A DNA stretch of 64,000 nucleotides from Beaufortia kweichowensis (lineage: Eukaryota; Chordata; Actinopteri; Cypriniformes; Gastromyzontidae). The position numbers were made by a program, and so were the translations under genes. Within the stretch, counting starts at the first letter, position 1, and the number at the start of each line of letters is the position of its first letter. The notes under the pieces were generated by a model, which was not told the origin of the DNA, ran no database searches, and saw only the letters and a program-made list of their open reading frames with translations. Below, piece by piece: positions 22,760-33,567 of this stretch. Location of the stretch: contig CM032795.1 of NCBI GenBank assembly GCA_019155185.1, positions 11,263,795 to 11,327,794 on the forward strand. The letters run 5' to 3'.

Positions 22760-24600
22760 CATTAAAAAATACTAAGAACACATTACTTATGTGACATGTG
22801 TGACAAGTGTTCACATTTACTGTTGTTACCGTTTCCCTCCCACATATTTACAAAAATAAATATGGGATTTTGGTAGACAGATTAAAATGTCAGAATAGTG
22901 GGGTTAACAATATTAATTCAATATTAATATTTACACTGTCTTTGGCAATAATAATAATAATGTTTTATATAAGCAAATCTGAAAATGTCATTTGGTGTGT
23001 GTGCCACATGAAATTATTATATACCTTATTATTATACTAAATCGTGTTCACCAGTGGGATTAGATGATACGCGAGTTGCGACGTGTGACGTCGTCAGAGG
23101 CGTGTCAAAGTCCAACATTATGCATAATTTCATTTTTATGGAACAGGTTTTGAAAACTAAAAATATTTTATTCTAAACCAATGCCAATACACGTGAACTA
23201 AAAAAAATACATTTTATTAGCTTTTAGTAAGAACTGAAAGAAAGCCTTCTAAATTAATTCTTACTAATGCTGATAACAATTACATAGCTGTCATTTTATG
23301 TTTAACAAATAACTTCTTTTAAACAAGTAAATAAGGAAACTGATTCCAGTCTGGGACAAAAAGTATATCCGATATTGATAATGTAAATATAGCGGTAATA
23401 GTTCAAAATTGTGACCTTTTCGTTATTGCATGAATCAGCAAAATTCAGCAATGCATAACAAAGTTGTGGTTCAACTTGGCATGATGTTAGTGATTATTTG
23501 TGTTTTGCAAAAAAAGGCTTTGTTTTACTCCTGCTGTACCTCACTGTACATTTTCTGGATTTATTGACGTCTAAAGTGATTTCTTTTTAGTCATAATCTG
23601 CCTACAGGTACATGTTTGGCATATTTTTACCACAAAAATGGCAGACTGGAAGAAAAGAAACACATTCATAATTAAGATTCAGTTTCATCATCCATATAAC
23701 AAAATTACAAGGACAGATAACTAAAGCAAGAAAACAGAAGTCAGTGCAAAAACTATTTATATGTGGACATATTAATACCACCGAAAGTACATACTTTCCT
23801 GTACACTTGATGCCTCAGTATGTATGTTCATGCTGGCTATGTATCAAATCACTGTCTATTATTTAAGTTTATTCACAATAGATATTGATCATTTATTATT
23901 ATAATATATGATAACAAGCAGCACTCTGCATAGGCACTCTGCATCATGCCTACATCTACAGTTGGTTTGATCCATTCTTGTTGTATTATGGTGCATTCTC
24001 TGCACTTGTTCAAGTCGAATATTATAGCCCTCTGTATCTGTAAAATCTGTAAAAAAAAAAAATAAGGCAGAATTTAATGCCAGTTTTGTAATTAAAAGGA
24101 TAACCTTCTGTGATTAAGTATTGTTAGCTCATACTGTATGATTTGTGATTATTAGATGCCTTAGATAAAAGTGTCTGTGAAGTGGCTAAACGATTGTTGC
24201 GAATGAAACGAAGAGAAATAAAACAAAACCTAACTTTAGGCACTAGTGGCAACAGGTTTTGAAGAAATGTGTGTCCAGTCACATTTTCTAGCTTTCTTTT
24301 GTTGCTTTAAAACCACTGTTATTAATAAAAACCTGTTTGCAAAAATGTTTTTAGATATAAAAAGCCATACACATGCCAGGACTTGGGGGGAATTGCTTTC
24401 AAATGCCATTTGAAAGCAATGAGATAAATCATTTTTTGCTTCCTACATTCATTCTGTGTTGTTCTGGGTAGACCCAGCCTGTATAGTGGTGTCAAAACAA
24501 AATCTTACAAATTCCTATTGTACTCATTTTCCTTTTTTTATTTTCTGTCTAACAATTTAATTATATGTAAATGTTTAGTACTTAAATTTATACCAAAAAG
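22760..24600. other. Spacer between copies D and E, no gene seen
   Basis: AT-rich. A cAMP-element-like TGACGTCG near 23086 and a decayed SINE-like end near 24160 (AGATAAAAGTGTCTGTGAAG) are the only landmarks. Confidence 0.4.
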
Positions 24601-24662
24601 AAAGAAAAGATGCTTATCATACTGATAAGTATAGGCTAAATAGTTATTATACATAGATTTCG

Positions 24663-26128
24663 TCACCTAGGTTTTCTTCTGCAATATAGAACTGCTCCAA
24701 CAAATAAAAGTGAGCATACACCCCCAAAAAACAGCTGCGAAAATAATCGCCACATGACAAGGGATCTTTTCTGAGGAAAGAAGAGAGCATACATTATTAT
24801 CCAAATAAACATTGATGATGAAGTAAGTAAACAATCACTGATGATTAGGATATCTTCGTGTTTCCAGTAAGCAGATAATTACAGCAAAAACAACATATAG
24901 TACATACCCAAGGTATAAAACGCTTGTCCATTTTGGCCAGTGCATCAGCATTTCTGTCACATTTTATTAACCCATCATCTTCATTGAACAGAAAGTTCAA
25001 TGTGAGTGTGTTTCTCCTGTTTATATATCTGCTGCTGTCTGGTACAATTTTCTCTTGATCGAATGTATGATGGAGCACCATAAAAACAGCTGGTTTAGAT
25101 TCTGTTAAAGGCATTACAAGTTGTGTTGATGTTATTTGTACTTACTGTACAGTTTCTACTTATAACAACTGTGTTTTTGTCAATTTGAATTTACCTGAAT
25201 GGGTATTGAGTTCATTCAGAGCAGCTTCCATGTCAGTTCCTGCCCGTGACACAATGGGGCAGAAAACCAGGATAACATCACAGTCATCCACAGTTTCTAC
25301 CTCCTTAAATCCATGTTTATGGAGATGCTTTAAAATCTCCCCTTGCGCACTGCATGAGTTTCCAGGCTTTGATATGTAGTAGTTGTTTCCTTTATGGTAA
25401 ATAACAGTGTATAAGTCTCAAATCTTAGCCTTAAGAGAATCTTCCACTGTAATTACTTGGATTGTTATGAAACGTTTGGAATAAAAATTTCAACTTTTAA
25501 GAAACTGATTAAATGTAAGATTTGATCTTTATTACACACAGTTAAGTTATGCACTTAAGAAATGAATTAATGGTGCTTGTATGTCGCTGAGATAAAGACT
25601 GTATTGCCTTCTGCTGCTTACTTGATTTTTGAAACAGACTTTTCTTTGTTGTAAACAACCTTATCACTTTTACTTGCTCTACCTGCTGTACCTACAAAAC
25701 TCCCTTGTCAGTTTGCCGCTCCAACTTACGTTTTGCTTTGATGCTTCGAAAACCACGTAACTGTGTAATGTAATTCTGTAACAAAAAGTACACTTTGTAT
25801 AGTTACATTTTACCTGCGGTGTAACAATTTCATATGGAACAATATGGAAAAAATTACTATTGGGTTATTCTCCACAGGACAGTGGGACTCTAGGAGCAAA
25901 ATTGAAATCCCATATGTTAAAGGACCTGTAAAGCAGGAGCTGCATTATGTTTGGATGAAGGAATTAATGAATAAACAACATCACACTTACACCTGCAAGT
26001 TTTCCCGTCAGAAATAAACTTATCTACTTATCTTACTAAACGGACACTTGAGTTTCTTACCATTGCTGTTCCAGTCCAGCAATTTGCTTGATTTGTTCCT
26101 CAACTTACTGCCACAGAATTGTATGAAA
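24663..26128 (-). CDS. Copy E of the SRAGTD/VLHHTFD family (subfamily I), tail-anchored, start not found
   Basis: Exons in phase: 26061-26128 (FIQFCGSKLRNKSSKLL...), 25195-25389 (exon a; CDVILVFCPIVSRAGTDMEA), 24908-25101 (exon b, 194 nt; VLHHTFDQEKIVPDSSR) and 24663-24770 (stop TGA). The last exon encodes a hydrophobic helix (LFFGGVCSLLFVGAVLY) followed by CRRKPR, a typical tail anchor with a basic C-terminus, unlike the WLQVA-type tails of A and B. At least 187 residues. The first listed exon enters in phase 2 with no ATG, so a further 5' exon is missing from this model. A likely exon 1 ends at 26700. Exon a/b residues group it with A and B. Confidence 0.75.
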
Positions 26129-26476
26129 CTGTTTAGAGGGAAAACAGAACACATATTGTTACCAAGTGTTGGACTTTCTGTACGTACAATCATTATATGG
26201 TATATAAAATAATACTTAAGCTCAACCCAATGTCACTGACCGGGATCTTACACATTTTAAGAAGGTAATTTAAGCAATTACAACTGAAACGCAACAATTA
26301 TTTTATATAAAACAAATTCAAACTGCTTTGATACATAACTGTTTCAAAGATGATGATACAATCCCATTGGAGTGAATGTTAGCTTTACGTTGTAGGTTAC
26401 GTTCATGAGAAAGCAACATTACACACTAACTAAAGTTGAAAGAGTAAAAAGGAATAATAGAGCACATTTAATTATT

Positions 26477-26490
26477 ACTTTCACTTTCTT
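26477..26490 (-). promoter_or_regulatory. ISRE between the first exon and coding exons of copy E
   Basis: The plus strand reads ACTTTCACTTTCTT, giving GAAAGTGAAA on the coding strand. It lies downstream of the exon-1-like donor at 26700, so it is either intronic or belongs to a second promoter closer to the coding exons. Confidence 0.5.
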
Positions 26491-26699
26491 AAACTAAGTT
26501 AATAAACAGCTTTTTGCTACCCCTGTATTAAAAGATATGAAGCGTTAAGCCTTCTCTGGTAATAATGACATTCTGCCATATGAGCCTAGCTCTGTGTTCT
26601 TGTGTAAAGAATATAAAAAACACCTTACACACACTACACAATACACAGATGTACAAAACACACAAACACGCGCAATCACATTTGTCTTTTACTACTTAC

Positions 26700-26775
26700 T
26701 GTTCCTGCTCTTCACGGTCTCTGCAGAAGTGTTCCGTGTTTTGTCAAGTAGGGCTCGCTGCAGACTGCGGTGGAC
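26700..26775 (-). other. Probable 5' exon of copy E
   Basis: The minus-strand donor GTAAGTAGTA at 26700 follows sequence resembling copy B exon 1 (GTTCCTGC...). The coding strand contains a short upstream frame (MSTAVCSEPY..., 21 codons then TGA) that could act as a uORF if transcribed. A CRE-like TGACGTCA lies upstream at about 26801. Confidence 0.4.
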
Positions 26776-26959
26776 ATCCAACTCCTCCCACATCCAAGTG
26801 TGACGTCAGAAGCCACGCCCATATCAAATACGTCACCGCTACTGTTCCGTCCCAGAAACCCGGTTAAATGTACGCATGTGCAAAATTGGCGCTACTTTCC
26901 GACCCATCGGCAGTATGGGAATCAGATATTTCCGACCTCAAAATCGGAAGTAGCATCTT

Positions 26960-27730
26960 AATTTAGTATTATTAGAAGAATTTAAAAACATTTAAACATT
27001 AATGTTATTAAAGATTTATTGACATTAAAAGCGTTCATTAAAAGAGCGCCGTTCCAAAAATAATTTCCAGGTTGTCAGAAATATCCGAAATCCTAAGCCT
27101 CTGGAACGCACCATAGATAACGTTATCTTTCGTTCTACTAATACACACTTTAATGTTTGTGATTGATATCTAGACTTCATTAAAACAAATGTAGAATGCT
27201 TGTATTGTTTTATTGAAGTTATAAAATGTGTCACTAAAAACCTTAATACCATATCTTATTCATTAATGTAACGCTATAATTTCCTGTGTATTGGGATGAT
27301 CAATCCTACCCTACCCCAAAATGATTAAAATGTTTAATAAGTTAACAATCTTTGTACTGTAAAATTCACAATTAACATTTTCTTTAATTAACCAAATTTA
27401 TTACATTTTCTAACCGTTGAACTTAGTAAAGCCTAAACATTTAAATAATAGGCTTGACAGTTCTCTATATGCAAACGCATACACACACATCAGTGTAAGA
27501 GAGAAATTGTTTGTTTTGATAGATTAGTAATATGGCATTGACCTTCTTGTGTACCAACACAACTTGATATGTGTATTTAAGTCTTCCAGATACCTAAGAT
27601 GAGTAAAAAGACATGCTTTGTTGGAAAATTCTGTATTTATTACTTCACAAAATAATTAACTTAATAATTAATAATAATAATTAAATTAAATCAGACAAAC
27701 AAAATCTAATTAATCTCCTATCATGGCTTG
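26960..27730. other. Spacer, no gene seen
   Basis: AT-rich sequence. No exon, repeat boundary or RNA gene can be supported. Confidence 0.4.
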
Positions 27731-27735
27731 GACCT

Positions 27736-27876
27736 TTAGGCCATTTTTTCATTACAATTGGACATAAATGTGTCCAGATCCTCTGCACATTCAAAAACAA
27801 ATAGGAAGACATCTCTTGCTTCTGAAATGCTTTGCAGGTAGACTTCAAACACTTTCTGCTGGTCTTCATCATCCAG
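27736..27876 (-). pseudogene. Orphan terminal exon, unknown family
   Basis: After a minus-strand acceptor (CTGTAG at 27877) one frame reads LDDEDQQKVFEVYLQ..., with DVFLFVFECAEDLDTFM, and stops after 46 residues. Its end resembles the last exon of the unknown gene at 29.4-29.7 kb (VFTFMQDMHTFVENVVDNM). No upstream exons in phase were found, so it is probably a stranded duplicate of that gene's 3' end. Function unknown. Confidence 0.4.
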
Positions 27877-28302
27877 CTACAGAAAGGCAGGCTCTGTCAC
27901 CTCCCCAAGGAATAATGAACGGTGAGTTTGTACCCAGGACCACACTGGACTGATGTCCTGTACAAATCTCCACTTAATGTTCTTTTCACACACAAAGTTT
28001 GTGTTTGTTGGGGGTAATGTTGTGATAATGCTGTAAAAGAAGTTATGTACGTCTACTAGAAAGAATTTACCTCATCGTTTTCTTTTGTTCACAGATCACC
28101 GGGTGCCTACGGGGTGACTGTTCTGAGGTTGTAGACTCTGACAACCTGAACACAGGCTCAAGGGTTAATAGATTATTTATATAACATATTTCTGTCTTTC
28201 AAACTACTCAACACATTCAACATTCTGTGTTCTCTCGAAAGACAGTACATGTCAACAAGATATTGCCTAATTATTAATGTAGAATTTTATAGTATAGTTG
28301 AC

Positions 28303-28467
28303 CTTGATGACTGTTAAATTCGTCTGCTGCAGCTTTTATATCCGTTCCAGAGAAACAATGAAGCAGAAAAACAGTATGAAATCACATTCCTCAATGTTTC
28401 TCTGCCTCAGGTTTGGTATTTTATTATGTAAATTTGTCTTGAAATGATGCTCTATGTCTTTCTGCTC
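28303..28467 (-). pseudogene. Copy F of the SRAGTD/VLHHTFD family (subfamily II), frameshifted and truncated
   Basis: Domain exon a is recognisable: EQKDIEHHFKTNLH..., then EECDFILFFCFIVS, with acceptor at 28468 and donor GTCAACT at 28302. Compared with copies C and G, four bases (CACG as read on the plus strand) are missing after 28350. This destroys the RAGTD motif and shifts the frame to an early stop. No VLHHTFD exon, 28-nt exon or tail exon follows before 27.9 kb. The promoter side is intact, with a first exon ending near 29056, the 14-bp block and an ISRE. A non-coding transcript could therefore still be interferon-responsive. Confidence 0.78.
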
Positions 28468-29055
28468 CTGAATTCAAAGAAAAAAATATATATTATGTAA
28501 TCACATAATAAAATATATTGCTTCAACACACATTAAATCGAACTCTGGTAGATAATTACTTGCATAAATAACAGTAAAGAATTAACGTTAAAATCAACTT
28601 TACTGTAGGTGAAATCAAATGCTAATCTTTAATATAAATTTCAACTTTTTTGTCCTTCTCTGCAATTAGCTGATCCTGACTGGACCCATTCTGTCAAAAA
28701 TTGTATCTGTAAATACATGCAGTAGATTATGAGAACTGTTTTGTAAGTTATAACTGATTTGCATTGCATTGCGTTGCGTTCCCTATGGCTCCGCCAGATT
28801 TAATTTGATGGCGCAGGCGGACGCGTATGCAGTTTTCGGTTGACATGACTGAGTGAATTATTTTTGTATCAAACGCGACTAAAGACTATGTCTTAAATTA
28901 GCAATATGTCAAATTTTTCATATGAAATGTATTGCCTGGACTAACACATTCACGAATAAACCCATGCAAGGTGCTCGTGAATCTATATCTATATATATAT
29001 ATATATTTTTTTTTAATCATGAATATGAATAAGAGACAACGTTACTTACTACTGT

Positions 29056-29086
29056 ATGCATCTTGTACGACTGTGAGTGTTGCGAG
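29056..29086 (-). other. First exon of pseudogene copy F with the 14-bp block
   Basis: CTGTGAGTGTTGCG lies at 29071-29084, and the minus-strand donor is CAGTA|GTAAGTAAC near 29052-29056. Confidence 0.45.
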
Positions 29087-29119
29087 TGACTTGATGACTA
29101 GTAAAGAAAACAAGCAAAC

Positions 29120-29137
29120 GTTTCACTTTCAGTTTGA
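29120..29137 (-). promoter_or_regulatory. ISRE upstream of copy F
   Basis: The plus strand reads GTTTCACTTTCAGTTTGA, so the coding strand has ACTGAAAGTGAAAC, a full ISRE ending in the preferred C. It is retained although the coding part is dead. Confidence 0.72.
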
Positions 29138-29422
29138 CGTTTGCTGTGTCAGAGACCGCTACTTCGTTCACTCCTTAACTATTCCCTATAGTGAAATATC
29201 CCTCCCCCAATAGGGTCTGGCTGCAGGCAAGATGCACTCTCAGCCGCGCATGCGCACTAAGACAAGATACACACTGCCGCACGCACGCACGCACACACAC
29301 GCGCACTACAGTCGTGCTACATTCACACTCAATGTTAATATTCAATGTTAATATACTTCCAAATACACCAGAGAGAGAAAAAAAAGCAGTTGGTGGTTGT
29401 TGAGTTTTGTAAATGATTATAC

Positions 29423-30472
29423 TTAGCATTGTAAAAAATAAAATATATAGAAAAATATTCCATGAAAAAAAGAAATGGACTTTTTTAAATCTTGTGTGCG
29501 ACAAAAGATTGGTGCAAGGTGCATGTTGTCCACCACATTCTCTACAAATGTATGCATGTCCTGCATAAATGTAAAGACAAACATCAGTGGCTCTACAAGA
29601 TCGTCCTCTATACGCTCTGCATTGCAGTACTGTTCCAAGGCCTCAGTGGCTTCTTCATCCTCCTCGCACAGTATACGAGGAAGCTGAACCGAGCCAAGAA
29701 GAGTTCTCCAAGCACCACTGACTGGCAATCTTAAGATTCGTCATGATACGCACCTAAGAAAAAATAAAGCAAGAGAGAATAATTAAAAATATGCCGAACA
29801 ATAATGGCTGCAACCCCTCTAAATAAAACCTACTTTTCGTGGAGCCACCTGCTTCTCCGGTGCAGACTCAGGGGTGAAACCATTCCTTTCATCTTCCTAA
29901 AAAAACATGAAGATTGAATGTGAACCAGTTATCTTTAGTTTAAAAAGTAACATACTTTTTCTGAGGAGCAGGAACAAAGAAAAATGTACGAGTTACCTGT
30001 ACGTGAAAAGGCTTTTCCTGTTAGTGGAAAAAATACAGCAAACGTTTAGCTAGTATATGATAACATGCCATTTTTAACCTCAATAGTATATGCTTTTACC
30101 TGAGAGATTTGTTCAAACTTCCTCTTTTGCAACCTAAATACAGGCTGCTGATCACCTCTCAAGAAGGCTTTGGACTCTTCTGCATAATGGGCAAACAGTT
30201 TTCCATGTCTGGAAAATAGAGATTAAAGATTGAATATTGCATAATTCCTTATTCACGAAAGCTTTAAGTATTCAAAACCCAAAAAACAAACAATTCTTTG
30301 CCGATCCAGTCCGAAGTTCTCCATTAACATGATGCACCACCATTTCCTCAACTCTGAAAACATAAAAGTTTATGCCCTTTGTAAGTTATACTGTCTCTAA
30401 GTTACTGAAAACTATAATATTACTTACAATTGTGTAGTCAAATGGGGCATCCAGCACAATGTACAATGTAGA
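29423..30472 (-). CDS. Unidentified multi-exon gene or recent pseudogene
   Basis: Minus-strand exons with good splice sites: 30428-30472, 30289-30353 (VEEMVVHHVNGELRTGSAKN), 30100-30208 (HGKLFAHYAEESKAFLRGDQ...), 29997-30017 (microexon EKPFHVQ), 29834-29896 (EDERNGFTPESAPEKQVAPR) and a last exon within 29423-29755 (CEEDEEATEALEQYC, then VFTFMQDMHTFVENVVDNM). The three middle exons join in phase 0. A possible start is MPHLTTQ in the first exon. The 29834 exon does not join the last exon in the conserved-looking frame, which suggests a frameshift or an unseen exon. I do not recognise the family. The cluster sits inside an inverted repeat, so it may be transposon-borne or captured. Confidence 0.42.
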
Positions 30473-30649
30473 CTATAAATGAAAGACAAGTTAGTATTAG
30501 GGCAAAATGAATATATTATTAACCATATCAGGATCGTTTTCGATAACAAAACTCTTTTAATTTACACAAAAAAAATGCGTACAAACATTGCATAAATATA
30601 CTTACAAGTAGCCTGTAGGTGCATTAAACGCATGCATCTGAAAGCACAT

Positions 30650-30830
30650 ATCTATGTGTCCATGAGCTGCTGAGAACGCGTGTCGGGCTGCGCATGCGTG
30701 ATTGAGAACACATGTGTCGGGCTGCGCAAGTGCGGCTGAGACTGCATGTATCTGAGTGCGCATGCGTGTCTTAGAATGCATGTGTTTGACTGCGCATGCG
30801 TGTCTGAGATTGCATGTCTGCAGCCAGACC
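30650..30830. repeat. Minisatellite of ~33-bp units rich in NRF1-like sites
   Basis: About 4.5 imperfect units of the form CTGAGA(N)TGCATGT..., each holding TGCGCA(T/A)GCG or close variants. TGCGCATGCG resembles the NRF1 consensus. It forms part of the right arm of the 29.2-30.8 kb inverted repeat and could serve as promoter for the enclosed minus-strand gene. Confidence 0.6.
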
Positions 30831-30859
30831 CTTCTCGAAACGAAAGCAAACATCTGATC

Positions 30860-31790
30860 TTAAAATGACGAATTTTATAACCATTTTGTGCACAGTCAAA
30901 TCGTGTTGTTTACTCACAGCACAAAAAGTTCAAATTCAAAGAACCATTTATTCAAAGGATTTAAGAGAACCATTTCTTTTTTTACATTTTTGTTTGCCTT
31001 TTCCCACTACAAAGAATTTTTTGTAAAACAATGGACGGCATTATTAACAAATAAGAAAAAGTCATATTTATGTTACCATTGCAAATAGCACACTTTTTAC
31101 AACATTGTATTGTATTCTATTCTACAGTATACCTTGTAACTTATAAAGTGTAGAGATAATAGAAATCAGGTTCTATGATATTTTCTTTTAATTACATGCT
31201 AAATTGTGAAAGTGTTGTGTTTAATTAATATTTAAATAACATTGTCTGTAGTCTGGGACCATAATTTTAATACATTTAATTTATTTAGCAAACACAAATG
31301 ACGACATTAATAACCATTTTATTTCCATAATCACATTGACAGAAGATTTATTCCACAGAAGATTTATTTTTATTTCTTTTTGCATTTTTATATGTAAGTA
31401 GAACCTTTTCCCACCAGAAAGAATCTTTTGTAAAACAATGGATGGCACGGTATTCTGTCCAAACACATCTGTCCAAAGCATGCAGTTTGCAAACATATGC
31501 AATGTGCCATAAGTACAACATAATTTGAATTGTTAAACGTACATGATATAATCAATTTCATCATCACAGACTCATACTTAATTACATTTATTTTTGCTTG
31601 TAGCTTTACATTTATATTTATGCATCTGGTAGATGATTTCATCCTATTTAACTTGTGGTGCATAGGGTATACATTTTTTATCAGTATATGTGTGCTCCTT
31701 GCACCAAACCCATGACTGTTGTATTCCTAATGCAATGCAAATTAGGCTACGAATGTCAAATTAAGCTCCAGGAACCTTTACAAATAACAG
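30860..31790. other. Spacer, no gene seen
   Basis: AT-rich. Two similar short segments containing AGAAG(A)TTTATT and 'cccactacaaagaat/cccaccagaaagaat' (near 31003 and 31411) suggest an old local duplication. Confidence 0.35.
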
Positions 31791-31806
31791 GAATTCAACA
31801 TTATCA

Positions 31807-32787
31807 TTAATGTGAATGCAGATAGAACACCAACAGAAACAATAACAGCATCATGAGAACTGTAACAATAAACACCAATGTGATAGGTTTCCAGTATTTC
31901 ATGACCCTCTTGCACTGAGAGTCTTCTTCAGAGTTGATCAAAGTAACTGTGGATCCATACAGACTTGGACAATTATCTGCAAAAATATGAAAGATAATTA
32001 TTAAAAAGTAATTTATTTGTCTATTTAATTTTTTTAAGTTTTCCAGAGAGCTTTAACCAGTGATAAAGTTCTGAACCTCTATGTTCTCCTGCTTGACCTG
32101 TGGATTGATGTGGACTTGTTTGGTCTTCTGGATAACAAAAATAAAATGAATAATTATGATAATTATGTTTTAAGAGGAATAAATAGGTATATTAAAAATG
32201 AAAGCTTGATAAACCTTACCTTTAAAACATGCATATAAGGTTAGTTTCTGAAAGGAAAGGAAATTGGTGAATGTATATGTGCATACACCATGACACAATA
32301 CAAATACAAATACAAATAATCATTTCACTACAGAACAATAAACCTACATTTGATTTTAAGTGCTTTGCAATTTTATCAATTGCATCATCATTCCTAGGAC
32401 ACTGTAGTAATCCTTCATTCTCATTGAACAGACAGTCCACTGCAAGTATTTGCTTGTTGTTTACAACATAATTGCTGTCTGGTATAAATTTCTCTTTGTC
32501 ATATGTGTGATGGAGCACCACCAGGATAACTGGTTTAAAATCTGTAAGACAGTGATTTTATCATAAAACTTGTCAACACAATATTGTTTGATTAGTAATA
32601 ACGTTCAATAATATAAGTGACCTTGTAGACGTTTAAGTTGATCTAGTGCAGCCTGTATGTCTGTTCCAGCACGAGAAGCAATGAAGCAGAAAAATAAGAT
32701 GACATGACATTCCTCAATGGTTGTCTGCTTCAGGTTACGCGTTTTCGCACGAAGAGCTTCATTGAAATTCTCTTTAATGTGTTCCAT
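31807..32787 (-). CDS. Copy G of the SRAGTD/VLHHTFD family (subfamily II), tail-anchored, 185 aa
   Basis: Coding exons: 32622-32787 (MEHIKENFNEALRAKTRN..., FFCFIASRAGTDIQAALD), 32348-32541 (194 nt; VVLHHTYDKEKFIPDSN, FNENEGLLQC), 32220-32247 (28 nt; KLTLYACFK) and 31807-31976 (stop TAA). They sum to 558 nt in phase. The last exon ends in a long hydrophobic helix at about residues 161-182 (LVFIVTVLMMLLLFLLVFYL) plus HSH, a clear tail anchor. An optional 51-nt exon at 32077-32127 (EDQTSPHQSTGQAGEHR) also fits phase 1-1 between the 28-nt exon and the tail exon and would give 202 residues; its donor (GTTCAG) is weak. First exon near 33474-33510, ISRE behind it. Confidence 0.87.
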
Positions 32788-33473
32788 TATCTGTGTTAAA
32801 AGGATTAATAAAATTGAAAAACAGAAATGATTAAAATGTTTTAATGGAACACGCGCGCGCGCACACGCACGCACCATGTTGCTTTTCCATTTCCAATCTT
32901 TAAAGTGAAAACAATCACTCACATGCACTATAAAATACATCTGGGGAAATACAGGAAAAAAATTATGTATGGAAAGATATTGCATTTGTAATTAATTGGC
33001 CCCAATAAACGAGCTTCACTGATATTTTTCTTTCTAAATGTAGTAGCCTATGCAGAATGCAGCTAGGTAAAAATGTAGGCTGCGAGCAGGGGCATCATCA
33101 GACATTTCATAACGTTTAACCAATTTGCTGCAGTGCAAAGAAAAACAGTGGTTTGCAGCAGTAAATGATGATTTGATAAGTCTAGTTCTTTAACTGCCAT
33201 TCAGCATGTTGTGTCATCCAAATAATACACAATGTGCTAAAAATACTGCGCATGTTAAATTACTAAATTACTGTGCGACATTCTCTAGCGTATCTATTAC
33301 CGTTTGTGTTAAACAGTAGTTGACATATTTAACATCTCAAAAACACATTCACAAATTACAACCTATATAAATGTCTTGTGAATCGTGGGATATTTGTGCT
33401 CAAAATCATTACTATCAATAAAAAGACATTTACTTTAGTTACTTAGACATTTAGAATTAGTTACTTACTGTTT

Positions 33474-33510
33474 TCAAGTTGCTACAGCTGTGAGTGTTGC
33501 GAATAACGGA
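33474..33510 (-). other. Non-coding first exon of copy G with the 14-bp block
   Basis: The minus-strand donor is AACA|GTAAGTAAC. CTGTGAGTGTTGCG lies at 33488-33501 in plus-strand reading, as in copies C, D and F. Confidence 0.5.
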
Positions 33511-33549
33511 TGTTAAGTAATTTGAGGACTACGTCAGCAATCTTAACTG

Positions 33550-33567
33550 TTTTACTTTCATTTTGAC
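33550..33567 (-). promoter_or_regulatory. ISRE-like site upstream of copy G
   Basis: The plus strand is GTTTTACTTTCATTTTGA, giving ATGAAAGTAAAAC on the coding strand: GAAAnn plus AAA with one change from GAAAnnGAAA. It is weaker than the others but at the same spacing (62 bp) from the 14-bp block. Confidence 0.55.

Larger units (their letters stand above)
29213..30836. repeat. Inverted repeat pair bounding a 1.6-kb unit
   Basis: AGGGTCTGGCTGCAG at 29212-29226 is repeated in inverse as CTGCAGCCAGACCCT at about 30820-30834. Similarity continues inward for about 50 bp, through a TCTCAG and a CGCATGCGCA core on each side. The arms enclose the unknown exon cluster. I found no convincing target-site duplication, so a DNA-transposon origin is possible but not shown. 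Confidence 0.6.

Noticed and set aside
23080..23100. CRE-like TGACGTCG
   Set aside because: Single short motif with no gene start nearby.
30650..30830. Regular ~33-bp repeats that could suggest a CRISPR-like array
   Set aside because: Vertebrate minisatellite with continuous degenerate units, no unique spacers, and part of an inverted repeat arm.
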